64,000 nt of DNA from contig NZ_BSTJ01000008.1 in NCBI RefSeq assembly GCF_030269445.1, forward strand, positions 434,001-498,000. Direction: 5' to 3'. This DNA comes from Actinoallomurus iriomotensis. Lineage in GTDB: Bacteria > Actinomycetota > Actinomycetes > Streptosporangiales > Streptosporangiaceae. Below the pieces are notes generated by a model, which saw nothing but the letters and a program-made list of their open reading frames with translations, was not told where the DNA came from and did not search any database. This document shows, in pieces, positions 24,815-33,750 of the stretch (positions are counted from its first letter, which is position 1; each line of letters starts with the position of its first letter). Position numbers and translations under genes: made by a program.

Positions 24815-27631
24815 CTACTTGCGGGCCGTGGTCGTCAGGTTCGGGTAGCCGATCGAGTCCATTGTCATGCCCACGAACGCCTTCGTGTTGGCCACTCGGT
24901 ACTGCGTGTGGGAGTACAGCGGGATCAGGGCCATGTCGTCCAGGGCGATCTTCTCCGCTGCCTGGAGCTGCTTCGCCCGCTGGCCCGCGTCGGCCGTGGA
25001 GCGGGCGGCCTTCATCGCGTTGTCGAAGGCCGGGCTGGTGTAGCGCGCGTAATTGCTACCGCCCACCGACCCGTCGTCGCGGCGCTGGATCGAGTCGCTC
25101 GACAGCAGCGAGTACAGGAAGTTCTCCGCCGACGGGTAGTCGGCGACCCACGAGAACGGGTACAGGTCCTCGGCCTTGGCGCTCGCCTCGTCCTGGTAGA
25201 ACTTCTTGATCGCGAGTTTCCGCAGCTTGACCTTCCAGCCCAGTTCCGACTCCAGCTGCTGCCGCACCAGCTCGGCGAGCTGGGTGTAGGAGCTGCTGTC
25301 GCCGAGGGTCAGCGTCACCGACGAGCCGGGGCCCAGGCCCGCCTGCTCAGCCAGGGTCTTGGCCTTCCCCGGGTCGTGGACGCACGCCGTGCAGCCGTTG
25401 GTCAGCGCGCCCGGGATGGCCGGCGGCACCATCGAGGTCGCGACCGGATAGATCCCCTGGTAGGCGGTGGCGACGATCGCCTGGCGGTCCAGTGCGTACG
25501 ACACCGCCTGGCGTGCCTCCTTGGACTTCATCGCGCCCTTGTCGCCGATCGGCAGCAGGAACGTCATGCCGCCGATCGCGCCCTTGACCAGTTCACCGTC
25601 GGAGGAGTGGCGGGCGACGGCGGCCGGGATGGACGCCGACTGCAGTTCCGCCCAGTCGTACTGGCCGGCGTCGAAGCCGCTCAGCGCCGCGCTGAGGTCG
25701 GAGACGAAGGTGGCGTCGACCCGGTCGAGCCTGGGCTTGGTGAACGCGTACGCGTCGTTCCGTACGAGGGTGAGACGCGCGCCGGGCGTGTAGCCGCTGA
25801 TCTTGAAGGGACCGTTCCCGACCGGCATCCGGTTGTAGCCGTCGTTGGACGCGTCGCCGGCCGCCGACGGCATCGGGGCGAAGACCGGGGCCGCGACCCG
25901 CTTCTCGAAGTCGCAGTCCGGCTTGGTCAGCGTCACCTGGAGCGAGTTCCCGCTCGCCGTGACGCCCGACATCGTCTGTGCCTTGCCCGAGAGCACGTCG
26001 TCGTAGCCCTGGACGTCGTCCATCAGGTAGCCCTCGCCGCCGGTCTTGTTGCGGGCGGTGCGGTTCCAGCTCCGGGCGAAGGCGGCGGCGTCGACGGGCT
26101 CGCCGTTGCTGAACGTCGTGCCGGCGCGGACGGTGAACCGCCACTGCTCGCACGTCGGATCGGCGGTGACCTGGGTGGCGAGCGCTCGGGCGGTCGAGCC
26201 GTCCGGCCTGATCCGGCTCAGCCCGGTGTAGAGGTTCTCCACCACGAAGAAGTCGGCCGTGGTGATGGCGTTCGACGGGTCGATGTACTCCGGCGCCGCC
26301 AGCGCCATTCGGAACGTTCCGCCGGCCTTCCCGGCCGTCGTGGGCGTGGGGTTCGGCCGGTGACCGCCGTCGGCGAGCTGGACCGCCGCGAACGTGCCGG
26401 CCGCCGCGAGCAGGACCAGCGCGGCGGCCGCGCCGGCCAGTACTCCGGGCCGGGTCCGGCGGCGCGGGCCGCCCCCAGGGTCGGGATGACTCCCGGACGG
26501 ACGATCAGCGGGCTGCGTGTCGGCGTTCTGCCCGTACGGCGGTGGCGTGTTGACCCCCGATCCGTACGGCGGCGGGGTGTTCGGACCCGGCCCGTACGGC
26601 GGCGGCGTGTTCGGGCCCGGCCCGTACGGCGGCGGGGTGTTGGCGCCCGGTCCGTACGGCGGCGGCGTGTCCCGGCCGGGCGGGTACCCGCCGGGCTGGT
26701 ACGCGGCGTACGGCCCGGCCGGCGGTGTCCACGGCGGCGGGTCGGTGTTCTGGGCCGCGACCTGCGCGCCCTGGTTGAGGACCTCGGTGGCGGGCGCCGG
26801 GTGGGCGCCCGGGAGCGAGACGCCGTCGTTGCTGAGCAGCCGGAGCAGCACCTGCTGGGCGGTCGGCCGCCGCCGCGGGTCCTTGGCCAGGCACGATGCC
26901 ACGACCTCGCGCAGCGGGCCCATGAGCATGCCGAGCGCCGGCTCCTGGTGGACGATCCGGTTCATCACGGCCGGAATGGAGTCCTGGCCGAACGGGGGGC
27001 TGCCCGTCGCGGCGTACACGATCGTGCCGGCCCAGGCGAACACGTCGGTGGGCGGCCCGGCGACCTCGCCGGCGATCTGCTCGGGCGACATGTACGACGG
27101 CGTGCCCACGGTCGTGCTCGTCAGCGTGCCGCCGGCGTCCAGGGCGCGCGCGATGCCGAAGTCGATCACTCGCGGGCCGTCCTCCGCGAGCAGGACGTTC
27201 GTCGGCTTGAAGTCGCGGTGGACCACGCCGGCCTCGTGGATGGCCGCGAGCGCGGTCGCCGTGCCGATCGCCAGCCGCTGCAGCACGCCGCCCGTCCGCG
27301 GGCCGTGCTCGTCCACGACCTCGCGCAGCGACGGGCCCTCGATGTACTCGCTCACCAGGTACGGGGTGTCGCCCTCGACGTCGGAGTCGATGATGCGCGC
27401 CGTGCAGAAAGGCGCGACCCGCTTGGCGTTGGCCAGTTCCGCGGCGAACCTGGCCCGCGCCTTCACATCGCCGCTGAACTGCGCGTGCAGGAGCTTGACG
27501 GCCACCTGCTCGCCGTCCGGGTCCTCCGCGAGGTAGACGGTCCCCTGACCGCCCTCTCCGATCCGCCCGGTCAGGCGGTAGGAGCCGAGCCGCTCAGGGT
27601 CGTTCACCCGGAGAGGAGCGATCTCCGGCAT
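24815..27631 (-). CDS. receptor Ser/Thr kinase fused to an extracellular SBP family 5 domain
   Basis: 938 residues, start ATG preceded by GGGAGGGA. Residues 18-275 form an intact Hanks-type kinase: glycine loop GEGGQG 25-30, Lys46, HRD at 138-140 followed by FKPTN, DFG at 157-159, SPE near 182. A Pro/Gly-rich linker follows with about five repeats of PYGPGPNTPP type. One transmembrane helix lies at about 394-418. The outer 500 residues match oligopeptide/nickel-type substrate-binding proteins: GGTFRMALAAPEYIDPSNA, VENLYTGLSRIRPDG, GPFKISGYTPGARLTLVRND, AVSYALDRQAIV, and PFSWVADYPSAENFL. It looks like a sensor that binds a peptide outside and phosphorylates inside. No ABC permease is nearby. 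Confidence 0.92.
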   Translation of the reverse strand: MPEIAPLRVNDPERLGSYRLTGRIGEGGQGTVYLAEDPDGEQVAVKLLHAQFSGDVKARARFAAELANAKRVAPFCTARIIDSDVEGDTPYLVSEYIEGPSLREVVDEHGPRTGGVLQRLAIGTATALAAIHEAGVVHRDFKPTNVLLAEDGPRVIDFGIARALDAGGTLTSTTVGTPSYMSPEQIAGEVAGPPTDVFAWAGTIVYAATGSPPFGQDSIPAVMNRIVHQEPALGMLMGPLREVVASCLAKDPRRRPTAQQVLLRLLSNDGVSLPGAHPAPATEVLNQGAQVAAQNTDPPPWTPPAGPYAAYQPGGYPPGRDTPPPYGPGANTPPPYGPGPNTPPPYGPGPNTPPPYGSGVNTPPPYGQNADTQPADRPSGSHPDPGGGPRRRTRPGVLAGAAAALVLLAAAGTFAAVQLADGGHRPNPTPTTAGKAGGTFRMALAAPEYIDPSNAITTADFFVVENLYTGLSRIRPDGSTARALATQVTADPTCEQWRFTVRAGTTFSNGEPVDAAAFARSWNRTARNKTGGEGYLMDDVQGYDDVLSGKAQTMSGVTASGNSLQVTLTKPDCDFEKRVAAPVFAPMPSAAGDASNDGYNRMPVGNGPFKISGYTPGARLTLVRNDAYAFTKPRLDRVDATFVSDLSAALSGFDAGQYDWAELQSASIPAAVARHSSDGELVKGAIGGMTFLLPIGDKGAMKSKEARQAVSYALDRQAIVATAYQGIYPVATSMVPPAIPGALTNGCTACVHDPGKAKTLAEQAGLGPGSSVTLTLGDSSSYTQLAELVRQQLESELGWKVKLRKLAIKKFYQDEASAKAEDLYPFSWVADYPSAENFLYSLLSSDSIQRRDDGSVGGSNYARYTSPAFDNAMKAARSTADAGQRAKQLQAAEKIALDDMALIPLYSHTQYRVANTKAFVGMTMDSIGYPNLTTTARK

Positions 27632-27649
27632 GGGCGTCCCTCCCGCGGG

Positions 27650-29212
27650 TCACTGCTTGGTGAGCGTCCCGTTCGCGAACGAGGTTCCGAGTTCGGTCTT
27701 GCTGATCTGCCAGTTCATGGAGGAGCCGTTCAGCGTCATCGTCACGTATGAGGACGTCGGGCAGGTGCCGCCGGACTGGTTGAACAGGGTCTGGCTGAAG
27801 ACGACCTTGGTGTCGGTCGAGCTGTCGGGCTCCTCGAACATCGAACCGGAGCAGTTGCCGTAGTCGGCCTTGCCGATCCGCGAGTCGGAGTTCAGCGTGA
27901 TCGTGATGTTGAACGGCCGCTTGTCCGCGCCGGAGTCGGTGTTGGTCCCGGTGCCCTTCCACGTGCCGACGTACGTGTCGGGCACGCCGTAGTGCGACGG
28001 GCTGTAGGTCGGCAGGGTGGACAGGTCGTGCTTGGTCTTGGACAGGAAGCCGGCGGCGAGCGCGATCGGCAGGCCCACCACGAGCAGCAGGAACACCACG
28101 CAGCCGATGCCGATGAAGATCGGGACGTTCTTGTTCTTGCGCTGTGGCGGCGGGGGTGTGAACTGCGGCGGCATCGGCCGCTGCTGCTGCTGCCACGGCG
28201 GCGGAGTCTGCGGCCCCGGCATCATCATCGGCGGGTTCGGCGTCGCCGGCCCCGGCATCATCGGGGGCGGCGTGTTCACCATCGGCGGTGGCGGTGGCGT
28301 GTGGATGATCGGCGGCGGAGGCGGCAGCTCGGCCGCGACCTGGGTGCCCTTGTCCAGCAGGTCCGCGCGGTCGGCCGAGGGACCGGGCGTCGCGCCGACC
28401 TGACCGAGGAGGCGCAGCAGGAGCTGGTGCGCGGCCGGCCTGCGCCGGGGGTTCTTGTCCAGCGCCGCGCCGACCAGCTCGCGCATGGTGCCGGTGAGGC
28501 GGGAGAGGTCCGGCTCCTCGTTGAGGATCCGGTTGATGATCACCGGCAGGGTCTCGGCCTCGAACGGCGAGTGGCCGGTCGCGGCGAACATCATGGTGGC
28601 GCCCCAGGCGAAGATGTCCACGGCGGCCGTCAGAGGCTCGCCCGTGAGCTGCTCGGGCGCGAGGTAACCGGGCGTCCCGACCACCATTCCGGTGGCGGTG
28701 ACGGAGCTCTGCTGGGAGTTGACCGAGCGTGCGATGCCGAAGTCCACGACCCGGGGGCCGTCGGAGGCGAGGAGCACGTTGTTGGGCTTGAAGTCGCGGT
28801 GGACGATGCCGGCCTCGTGGATCGCGGCGAGCGCGGTCGCGGTGCCGATCGCGAGGCGTTCGAGGGCGGCGCCGCGGAAGGCACCCTCCTGCAGGACCAC
28901 GTCGTACAGGGGAGGGCCGTCGATGAACTCGCTGATGATGTACGGCGGCCGGCCGTCGAGATTGGAGTCCAGGACCTGGGCGGTACAGAAGGGTGACACC
29001 TTCTGCGCCGATTCGACCTCGCGAGCGAACCTCGTACGGGCAGACGAGTCGGCGTTCATCTGCTCGTGCAGAAGCTTGATCGCGACATGGTCACCGGAGG
29101 GCGACCGGCCGAGATAGACGGCCCCCTGGCCACCCGCTCCGAGCCTTCCGACGACTTGGTACTGCCCCAGCGAGGTCGGATCGCCCGGCTCCAGGGGAGC
29201 GGCATCCGGCAT
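27650..29212 (-). CDS. receptor Ser/Thr protein kinase
   Basis: 520 residues; start ATG preceded by GGAGGGGG. Kinase domain 18-270 with GAGGQG loop, Lys46, HRD 138-140, DFG 157-159 and PEQ in the activation segment; it is closely related to the kinase half of the next gene downstream, which starts 18 bases after this stop. A Pro/Met/Gln-rich linker leads to one transmembrane helix at about 362-386. The outer domain of about 130 residues has beta-rich segments (YVGTWKGTGTN, NITITLNSD, VVFSQTL, VTMTLNG) and two cysteines that could pair. Its ligand is unknown. The pair is probably co-transcribed and arose by duplication with exchange of the outer domain. Confidence 0.92.
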   Translation of the reverse strand: MPDAAPLEPGDPTSLGQYQVVGRLGAGGQGAVYLGRSPSGDHVAIKLLHEQMNADSSARTRFAREVESAQKVSPFCTAQVLDSNLDGRPPYIISEFIDGPPLYDVVLQEGAFRGAALERLAIGTATALAAIHEAGIVHRDFKPNNVLLASDGPRVVDFGIARSVNSQQSSVTATGMVVGTPGYLAPEQLTGEPLTAAVDIFAWGATMMFAATGHSPFEAETLPVIINRILNEEPDLSRLTGTMRELVGAALDKNPRRRPAAHQLLLRLLGQVGATPGPSADRADLLDKGTQVAAELPPPPPIIHTPPPPPMVNTPPPMMPGPATPNPPMMMPGPQTPPPWQQQQRPMPPQFTPPPPQRKNKNVPIFIGIGCVVFLLLVVGLPIALAAGFLSKTKHDLSTLPTYSPSHYGVPDTYVGTWKGTGTNTDSGADKRPFNITITLNSDSRIGKADYGNCSGSMFEEPDSSTDTKVVFSQTLFNQSGGTCPTSSYVTMTLNGSSMNWQISKTELGTSFANGTLTKQ

Positions 29213-29545
29213 GTGTGACCCCCTCCAACAACCCTTATTCTTTGCACCCGCCAGGTCTATCCCGGCGGGAACGATATCGCGTTACCTGTGACGCACGTCG
29301 TGCTTATCCGGTTCATGGTTGTGAGGAGGTGACTTGTCGCCCGCCTGCTGCTGTGATGTCGGACACATCGGACATCCCCGGCGCGGGTGCGGGAAGACGC
29401 CGTGTGACGCGACGTGGCTTGCGTGTAGCAGGGCAAATCCCGTGACAGAATTTCCCGCCCGGATCGGGCACAAGATGGGCTTCCCAAGCGTTAGACCCGC
29501 GCGACGGGGCGCATAACTATGGACCGAGGGGGATGGAGATAGAAG
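29213..29545. other. promoter region between divergent kinase and DUF4193 genes
   Basis: 330 bases without a supported gene; short frames on both strands lack signatures. A CATAAC/ATAACT hexamer near 29510 with TTAGAC 15-16 bases upstream could be the promoter of the DUF4193 gene. No operator symmetry stood out. Confidence 0.4.
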
Positions 29546-29842
29546 ATGGCCACCGACTACGACAGTCCACGTAAGACCGACGACGACCTCAGCGAGGACA
29601 GCCTGCAGGAGCTGCAGGCCCGCCGGGCTGACAAGAGCACCGGTGTCATCGATGAGGATCTCGACGCCGGTGAGGTCACCGAACTGCCGGGCGCCGACCT
29701 TTCGAACGAGGAGCTCAGCCTTCGCGTTCTGCCTCGGCAGGCCGATGAGTTCACGTGCGCGCGCTGCTTCCTCGTGCACCACCGCAGCCAACTGGCCGAG
29801 GAGAAGAACGGCCAGTTGATCTGCCGTGAGTGCGCGGCCTGA
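29546..29842 (+). CDS. DUF4193 zinc-ribbon protein
   Basis: 98 residues. The acidic N-terminal half (DLDAGEVTELPGADLSNEEL) is followed by FTCARCFLVHHRSQL and ICRECA, two CxxC knuckles that form a zinc ribbon. This architecture is the actinobacterial DUF4193 family, of unknown function though widely conserved and often strongly expressed. The downstream gene starts 15 bases later. Confidence 0.93.
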   Translation: MATDYDSPRKTDDDLSEDSLQELQARRADKSTGVIDEDLDAGEVTELPGADLSNEELSLRVLPRQADEFTCARCFLVHHRSQLAEEKNGQLICRECAA

Positions 29843-29856
29843 GGCCGGGAGCGGTG

Positions 29857-30669
29857 GTGTCGGAAGAACCGGAGAGGGAGGTCGCCCGCTGGGGGGACGG
29901 AGACGACCGGCTCGGCCATGAGATGGCGGAGCTGGTCGGCCGGTTGTCCGCCGAGGACGACATGGACCGCGAGACCCGCGGCCGCCTGCTCGGACGTTTC
30001 GCGCGCCTGCTGGCCGCGAGCGCGCGCCGAGCCGGGGCCGCGGGCGTCGGACGGGGACGCTGGCTCACCGACACCTTCATGGAGATCGCTCCCCATGTTC
30101 CCGTGCGCGATCTCGAGACGCTGAGCCGCCACCACGACGGCCTGCGGGGCGAGGCCCTGGCCGACTCGCTCGTACGCGCGGCGCAGCGCGCCACGACCGG
30201 TGTGGGCGCCGCGGGCGGAGCGCTCGCCGCGATCCAGTTCACCGCGCCTCCGCTACTGCTGACCGCGCCGGCGCAGATCCTGGCCGAGACCGTGGTCGTC
30301 GGGACGATCGAGGTCAAGCTGATCGCGGAGCTGCACGAGGTCTACGGCGTACAGGTTCCCGGCAGCGGCACCGCGCGCGGCATGGTCTTCCTGCAGCTGT
30401 GGGCGGGGCAGCGAGGATTCGACCCCCTGCAGCCGGGCAGCGTGACGGCCGCCCTCGGCGTGGCGGCAAAGGCCGGGCTGCGCAAACGCCTGCTCCGGAC
30501 CTTCGGCCGTCACTTCACGACTTTGGGCCCGTTCCTGACCGGGGCCGTCGCGGGTGGGGCGCTCAACAACGCGGCGACCAGGCGGCTGGCCGAGAAGGTC
30601 CGCGACGACCTGCGGGGCCAGCACGTCGAGGAGCTCCGCCGTCCGCCGTCCATCGAGGGCGGCGGCTGA
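29857..30669 (+). CDS. EcsC-like membrane-associated protein
   Basis: 270 residues from a GTG five bases after GGGAG (a GTG one codon earlier is equally open). Helical throughout, with hydrophobic helices PPLLLTAPAQILAETVVVGTIEVKLIAELHEVYG in the middle and FLTGAVAGGALNN near the end. The middle block resembles the EcsC-type pattern of a hydrophobic helix pair before a YG turn. The match is weak and no enzymatic motif is seen. It follows the DUF4193 gene closely and may be co-expressed with it. A weak hairpin (30670-30688) follows. Confidence 0.6.
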   Translation: MSEEPEREVARWGDGDDRLGHEMAELVGRLSAEDDMDRETRGRLLGRFARLLAASARRAGAAGVGRGRWLTDTFMEIAPHVPVRDLETLSRHHDGLRGEALADSLVRAAQRATTGVGAAGGALAAIQFTAPPLLLTAPAQILAETVVVGTIEVKLIAELHEVYGVQVPGSGTARGMVFLQLWAGQRGFDPLQPGSVTAALGVAAKAGLRKRLLRTFGRHFTTLGPFLTGAVAGGALNNAATRRLAEKVRDDLRGQHVEELRRPPSIEGGG

Positions 30670-30688
30670 CCCGCCCTGCCGAGGCGGG
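30670..30688 (+). terminator. short hairpin after the EcsC-like gene
   Basis: 6-bp stem CCCGCC/GGCGGG with a 7-base loop, starting at the stop codon. The stem is weak, but it lies between convergent genes. Confidence 0.35.
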
Positions 30689-30731
30689 CCCCGCCTTCCG
30701 TCGCACTCACGGTCCGGTGCGGCGTGCCGGA

Positions 30732-31043
30732 TCAGGAACCGGCGTTCTTGACCTTGTCGGCGGCGCTTCGCAGAGCGGCGGGCAGCTCACCCGTGCTGCT
30801 GTGCCAGCGCTTGGCCGCGGCGCGCGTCGCCAGCAGCCGCGCGACCTCCATGCCGACGCCGGTGACGACGGCCCACCCGATCGCCTCCGCCAGCGCGACC
30901 TCCGGCGACTCGGGGTTGGTCGGCGGCTCCTTGCCGGTGATCTGCTTCCAGCCGATCGTGATCGTCTTCCGCGCCACGAAGCCCGCGCCGAAAGCCGCCG
31001 CGCCGGCCAGCAGCCGCCAGCCCAGATCGCCTTTGTCCGCCAT
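30732..31043 (-). CDS. DUF4235 membrane protein
   Basis: 103 residues from the ATG at 31043. Two hydrophobic segments (LAGAAAFGAGFVARKTI and AIGWAVVTGVGMEVARLLATRAAAKRW) around a WKQITGKEPPTNPES loop are the hallmark of DUF4235, a small integral membrane family of unknown role common in actinomycetes. The open frame begins 17 codons earlier, which lacks conservation. Divergent from valS. Confidence 0.85.
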   Translation of the reverse strand: MADKGDLGWRLLAGAAAFGAGFVARKTITIGWKQITGKEPPTNPESPEVALAEAIGWAVVTGVGMEVARLLATRAAAKRWHSSTGELPAALRSAADKVKNAGS

Positions 31044-31150
31044 ACCCGTCCCTCTCAGTGTTCCACCGGCCGGTGCCGGCTTCGAGCCTCTCACAGACGA
31101 TCAACATAATGACGTCGGACCTGCCGTGGTCGGCCAATACCATTGGCGGC

Positions 31151-33676
31151 ATGACAGAAAAGCCGCGTCCACCGGAGAAACCCACCCTCGACGGACTCGA
31201 GGCCAAGTGGGCAGCCCTCTGGGACGAGAGCGGCGTCTACCGCTTCGACCGCTCGAAGCGGCGTGCGGAGATCTACTCGATCGACACCCCGCCGCCGACG
31301 GTCAGCGGCTCACTGCACGTCGGTCACGTGTTCTCCTACACCCACACCGACGCGATCGCGCGCTTCCAGCGCATGCGCGGGCGTGCGGTCTTCTACCCGA
31401 TCGGCTGGGACGACAACGGCCTGCCGACCGAGCGCCGGGTGCAGAACTACTTCGGCGTCCGCTGCGACCCCTCGCTGCCGTACGACCCGTCGTTCGAGCC
31501 GCCGGACAAGCCCGGAAAGCAGATCCCGGTCTCGCGGCGCAACTTCGTCGAGCTGTGCAACCGGCTCACCGAGATCGACGAGAAGGCGTTCGAGGACGTC
31601 TGGCGCCGTGTCGGGCTTTCGGTGGACTGGTCCCTGCTCTACACCACGATCGGTGACGAGGCCCGCGCGACGGCGCAGCGGGCCTTCCTGCGCAACCTCG
31701 CGCGGGGCGAGGCGTACGTCTCCGAGGCGCCGACCCTGTGGGACGTCACGTTCCGCACCGCGGTCGCCCAGGCCGAGCTGGAGGACCGCGAGCAGCCGGG
31801 CGCGTTCCACCGCATCCGCTTCCACGCCGGCGACCGCCCGGTCCACATCGAGACCACCCGGCCCGAGCTGCTGCCCGCCTGCGTCGCGCTGGTGGCCCAC
31901 CCCGACGACGAGCGCTACCGCGAGCTGGTCGGCACCACCGTGCGCACCCCGCTCTTCGGCGTCGAGGTGCCCGTCGTCGCCCACCACCTCGCCGAGCCCG
32001 ACAAGGGCTCGGGCATCGCCATGATCTGCACCTTCGGCGACCTGACCGACGTTACCTGGTGGCGCGAGCTCGACCTGCCGACCCGGGCGATCCTCGACTG
32101 GAACGGCCGGCTCCAGCCCGAGCCGCCCGAGGGCGTCGCCGCCGGCCCGTACGCCGAACTGGCGGGCAAGACGGTCCACTCGGCCCGTGAGCGGGTGGTC
32201 GAGCTGCTGCGCGAGTCCGGCGACCTGGACGGCGAGCCCCGGGCGATCAGCCGGCCGGTCAAGTTCTACGAGAAGGGCACCAAGCCGCTCGAGATCGTCA
32301 CCACGCGTCAGTGGTACATCCGCAACGGCGGGCGCGACGCGTCGCTGCGGGAGCGGCTGCTGGCCCGGGGCGCCGAGCTGACCTGGTACCCGCAGTACAT
32401 GAAGGCCCGCTACGACAACTGGGTCGAAGGCCTGGCGGGCGACTGGCTGATCTCGCGCCAGCGGTTCTTCGGGGTGCCGATCCCCGTCTGGTACCCGGTC
32501 GACGCCGACGGCGAGCCGGTCCACTCCGCGCCGATCATCCCGGCGGAGGACACCCTGCCCGTCGACCCGTCCTCCGACGTGCCGCCCGGCTACACCGAGG
32601 ACCAGCGCGGCAAGCCGGAGGGCTTCGTCGGCGACCCGGACGTCATGGACACCTGGGCCACCTCCTCGCTGACCCCGCAGATCGCCGGCGGCTGGGAGCG
32701 CGACCCCGACCTGTTCGCCGCCGTCTTCCCGTACGACCTGCGGCCCCAGGCGCACGACATCATCCGCACCTGGCTCTTCTCCACCGTCGTGCGGGCCCAC
32801 CTCGAACACGACTCGCTGCCGTGGGCCGGCGCGGCGCTGTCCGGCTGGATCCTCGACCCGGACCGCAAGAAGATGTCCAAGTCCAAGGGCAACGTCGTCA
32901 CGCCGATGGACCTGCTGACCCAGCACGGCTCCGACGCGGTGCGCTACTGGGCGGCCAGCGGGCGGCTCGGCACCGACACCGCCTTCGACACCGGCCAGAT
33001 CAAGGTCGGCCGGCGGCTGGCCATCAAGATCCTCAACGCCTCCAAGTTCGTGCTGGGGCTGGGGGACGTCCCGGCCGGCACGCCGGTCACCGAGCCGCTC
33101 GACCTGTCGATGCTCGCCACCCTCGCCGAGGTCGTCCGCGAGGCGACGGCCGCACTCGAGGCCAACGACTACACCCGCGCGCTGGAGCGCACCGAGCGGT
33201 TCTTCTGGAACCTCTGCGACGACTACCTGGAGCTCGTCAAGGCCCGCGCGTACGGCGAGGAGAGCGGCGACCCGGCCGCGGCGGCGTCGGCCCGCGCGGC
33301 GCTGCGCACCGCCCTGTCGGTCGTGCTCCGGCTGTTCGCCCCGATCCTGCCCTTCGTCACCGAGGAGGTCTGGTCGTGGTGGCGGGACGGCTCGGTGCAC
33401 CGCGCCCTGTGGCCCGCCGTCGACGAGCTGCCCCAGGGCGGTGACCCCGCGGTGCTGGCCGCCACCTCCGACGTCCTCCGGCAGGTCCGGCGGGCCAAGT
33501 CCGCGGCGAAGGTCTCCATGCGGGCCGAGGTCGAACGCGCCGCGGTCCGGGGCGCCGGCGTGGGGGAGCTGGCCCAGGCCGACCTGCGCGCCGCCGGCCG
33601 CATCGCGGACCTGCGCCTGGAGGCGGCACCGGAGGAGGGCTTCTCCGTCGACGTCACCCTGGCCCCCGCCGGCTGA
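31151..33676 (+). CDS. valS: valine--tRNA ligase, short archaeal-like form
   Basis: 841 residues. Class I synthetase: the HIGH motif appears as HVGH in PPPTVSGSLHVGHVFSY, followed by GWDDNGLPTERRVQNYFGV, an editing domain, and KMSKSKGNVVTP. The start is the ATG at 31151 (MTEKPRPPEKPTLDGLEAKWA). The phrase DDNGLPTERR and the DTPPPTVSG lead are those of the archaeal-like ValS branch rather than the PGMDHAGIAT branch of most bacteria. The C-terminus ends soon after the anticodon-binding domain and lacks the long coiled-coil arm of typical bacterial ValS. It may be the only ValS or an additional copy; the window cannot tell. Confidence 0.93.
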   Translation: MTEKPRPPEKPTLDGLEAKWAALWDESGVYRFDRSKRRAEIYSIDTPPPTVSGSLHVGHVFSYTHTDAIARFQRMRGRAVFYPIGWDDNGLPTERRVQNYFGVRCDPSLPYDPSFEPPDKPGKQIPVSRRNFVELCNRLTEIDEKAFEDVWRRVGLSVDWSLLYTTIGDEARATAQRAFLRNLARGEAYVSEAPTLWDVTFRTAVAQAELEDREQPGAFHRIRFHAGDRPVHIETTRPELLPACVALVAHPDDERYRELVGTTVRTPLFGVEVPVVAHHLAEPDKGSGIAMICTFGDLTDVTWWRELDLPTRAILDWNGRLQPEPPEGVAAGPYAELAGKTVHSARERVVELLRESGDLDGEPRAISRPVKFYEKGTKPLEIVTTRQWYIRNGGRDASLRERLLARGAELTWYPQYMKARYDNWVEGLAGDWLISRQRFFGVPIPVWYPVDADGEPVHSAPIIPAEDTLPVDPSSDVPPGYTEDQRGKPEGFVGDPDVMDTWATSSLTPQIAGGWERDPDLFAAVFPYDLRPQAHDIIRTWLFSTVVRAHLEHDSLPWAGAALSGWILDPDRKKMSKSKGNVVTPMDLLTQHGSDAVRYWAASGRLGTDTAFDTGQIKVGRRLAIKILNASKFVLGLGDVPAGTPVTEPLDLSMLATLAEVVREATAALEANDYTRALERTERFFWNLCDDYLELVKARAYGEESGDPAAAASARAALRTALSVVLRLFAPILPFVTEEVWSWWRDGSVHRALWPAVDELPQGGDPAVLAATSDVLRQVRRAKSAAKVSMRAEVERAAVRGAGVGELAQADLRAAGRIADLRLEAAPEEGFSVDVTLAPAG

Positions 33677-33750
33677 TTCTCCGAATCCCGATGATTTCCG
33701 GCCCGCCGGGAGGTCTGTACGGGCCAAGGCCGGAATGAGGAGGAAGCGAG

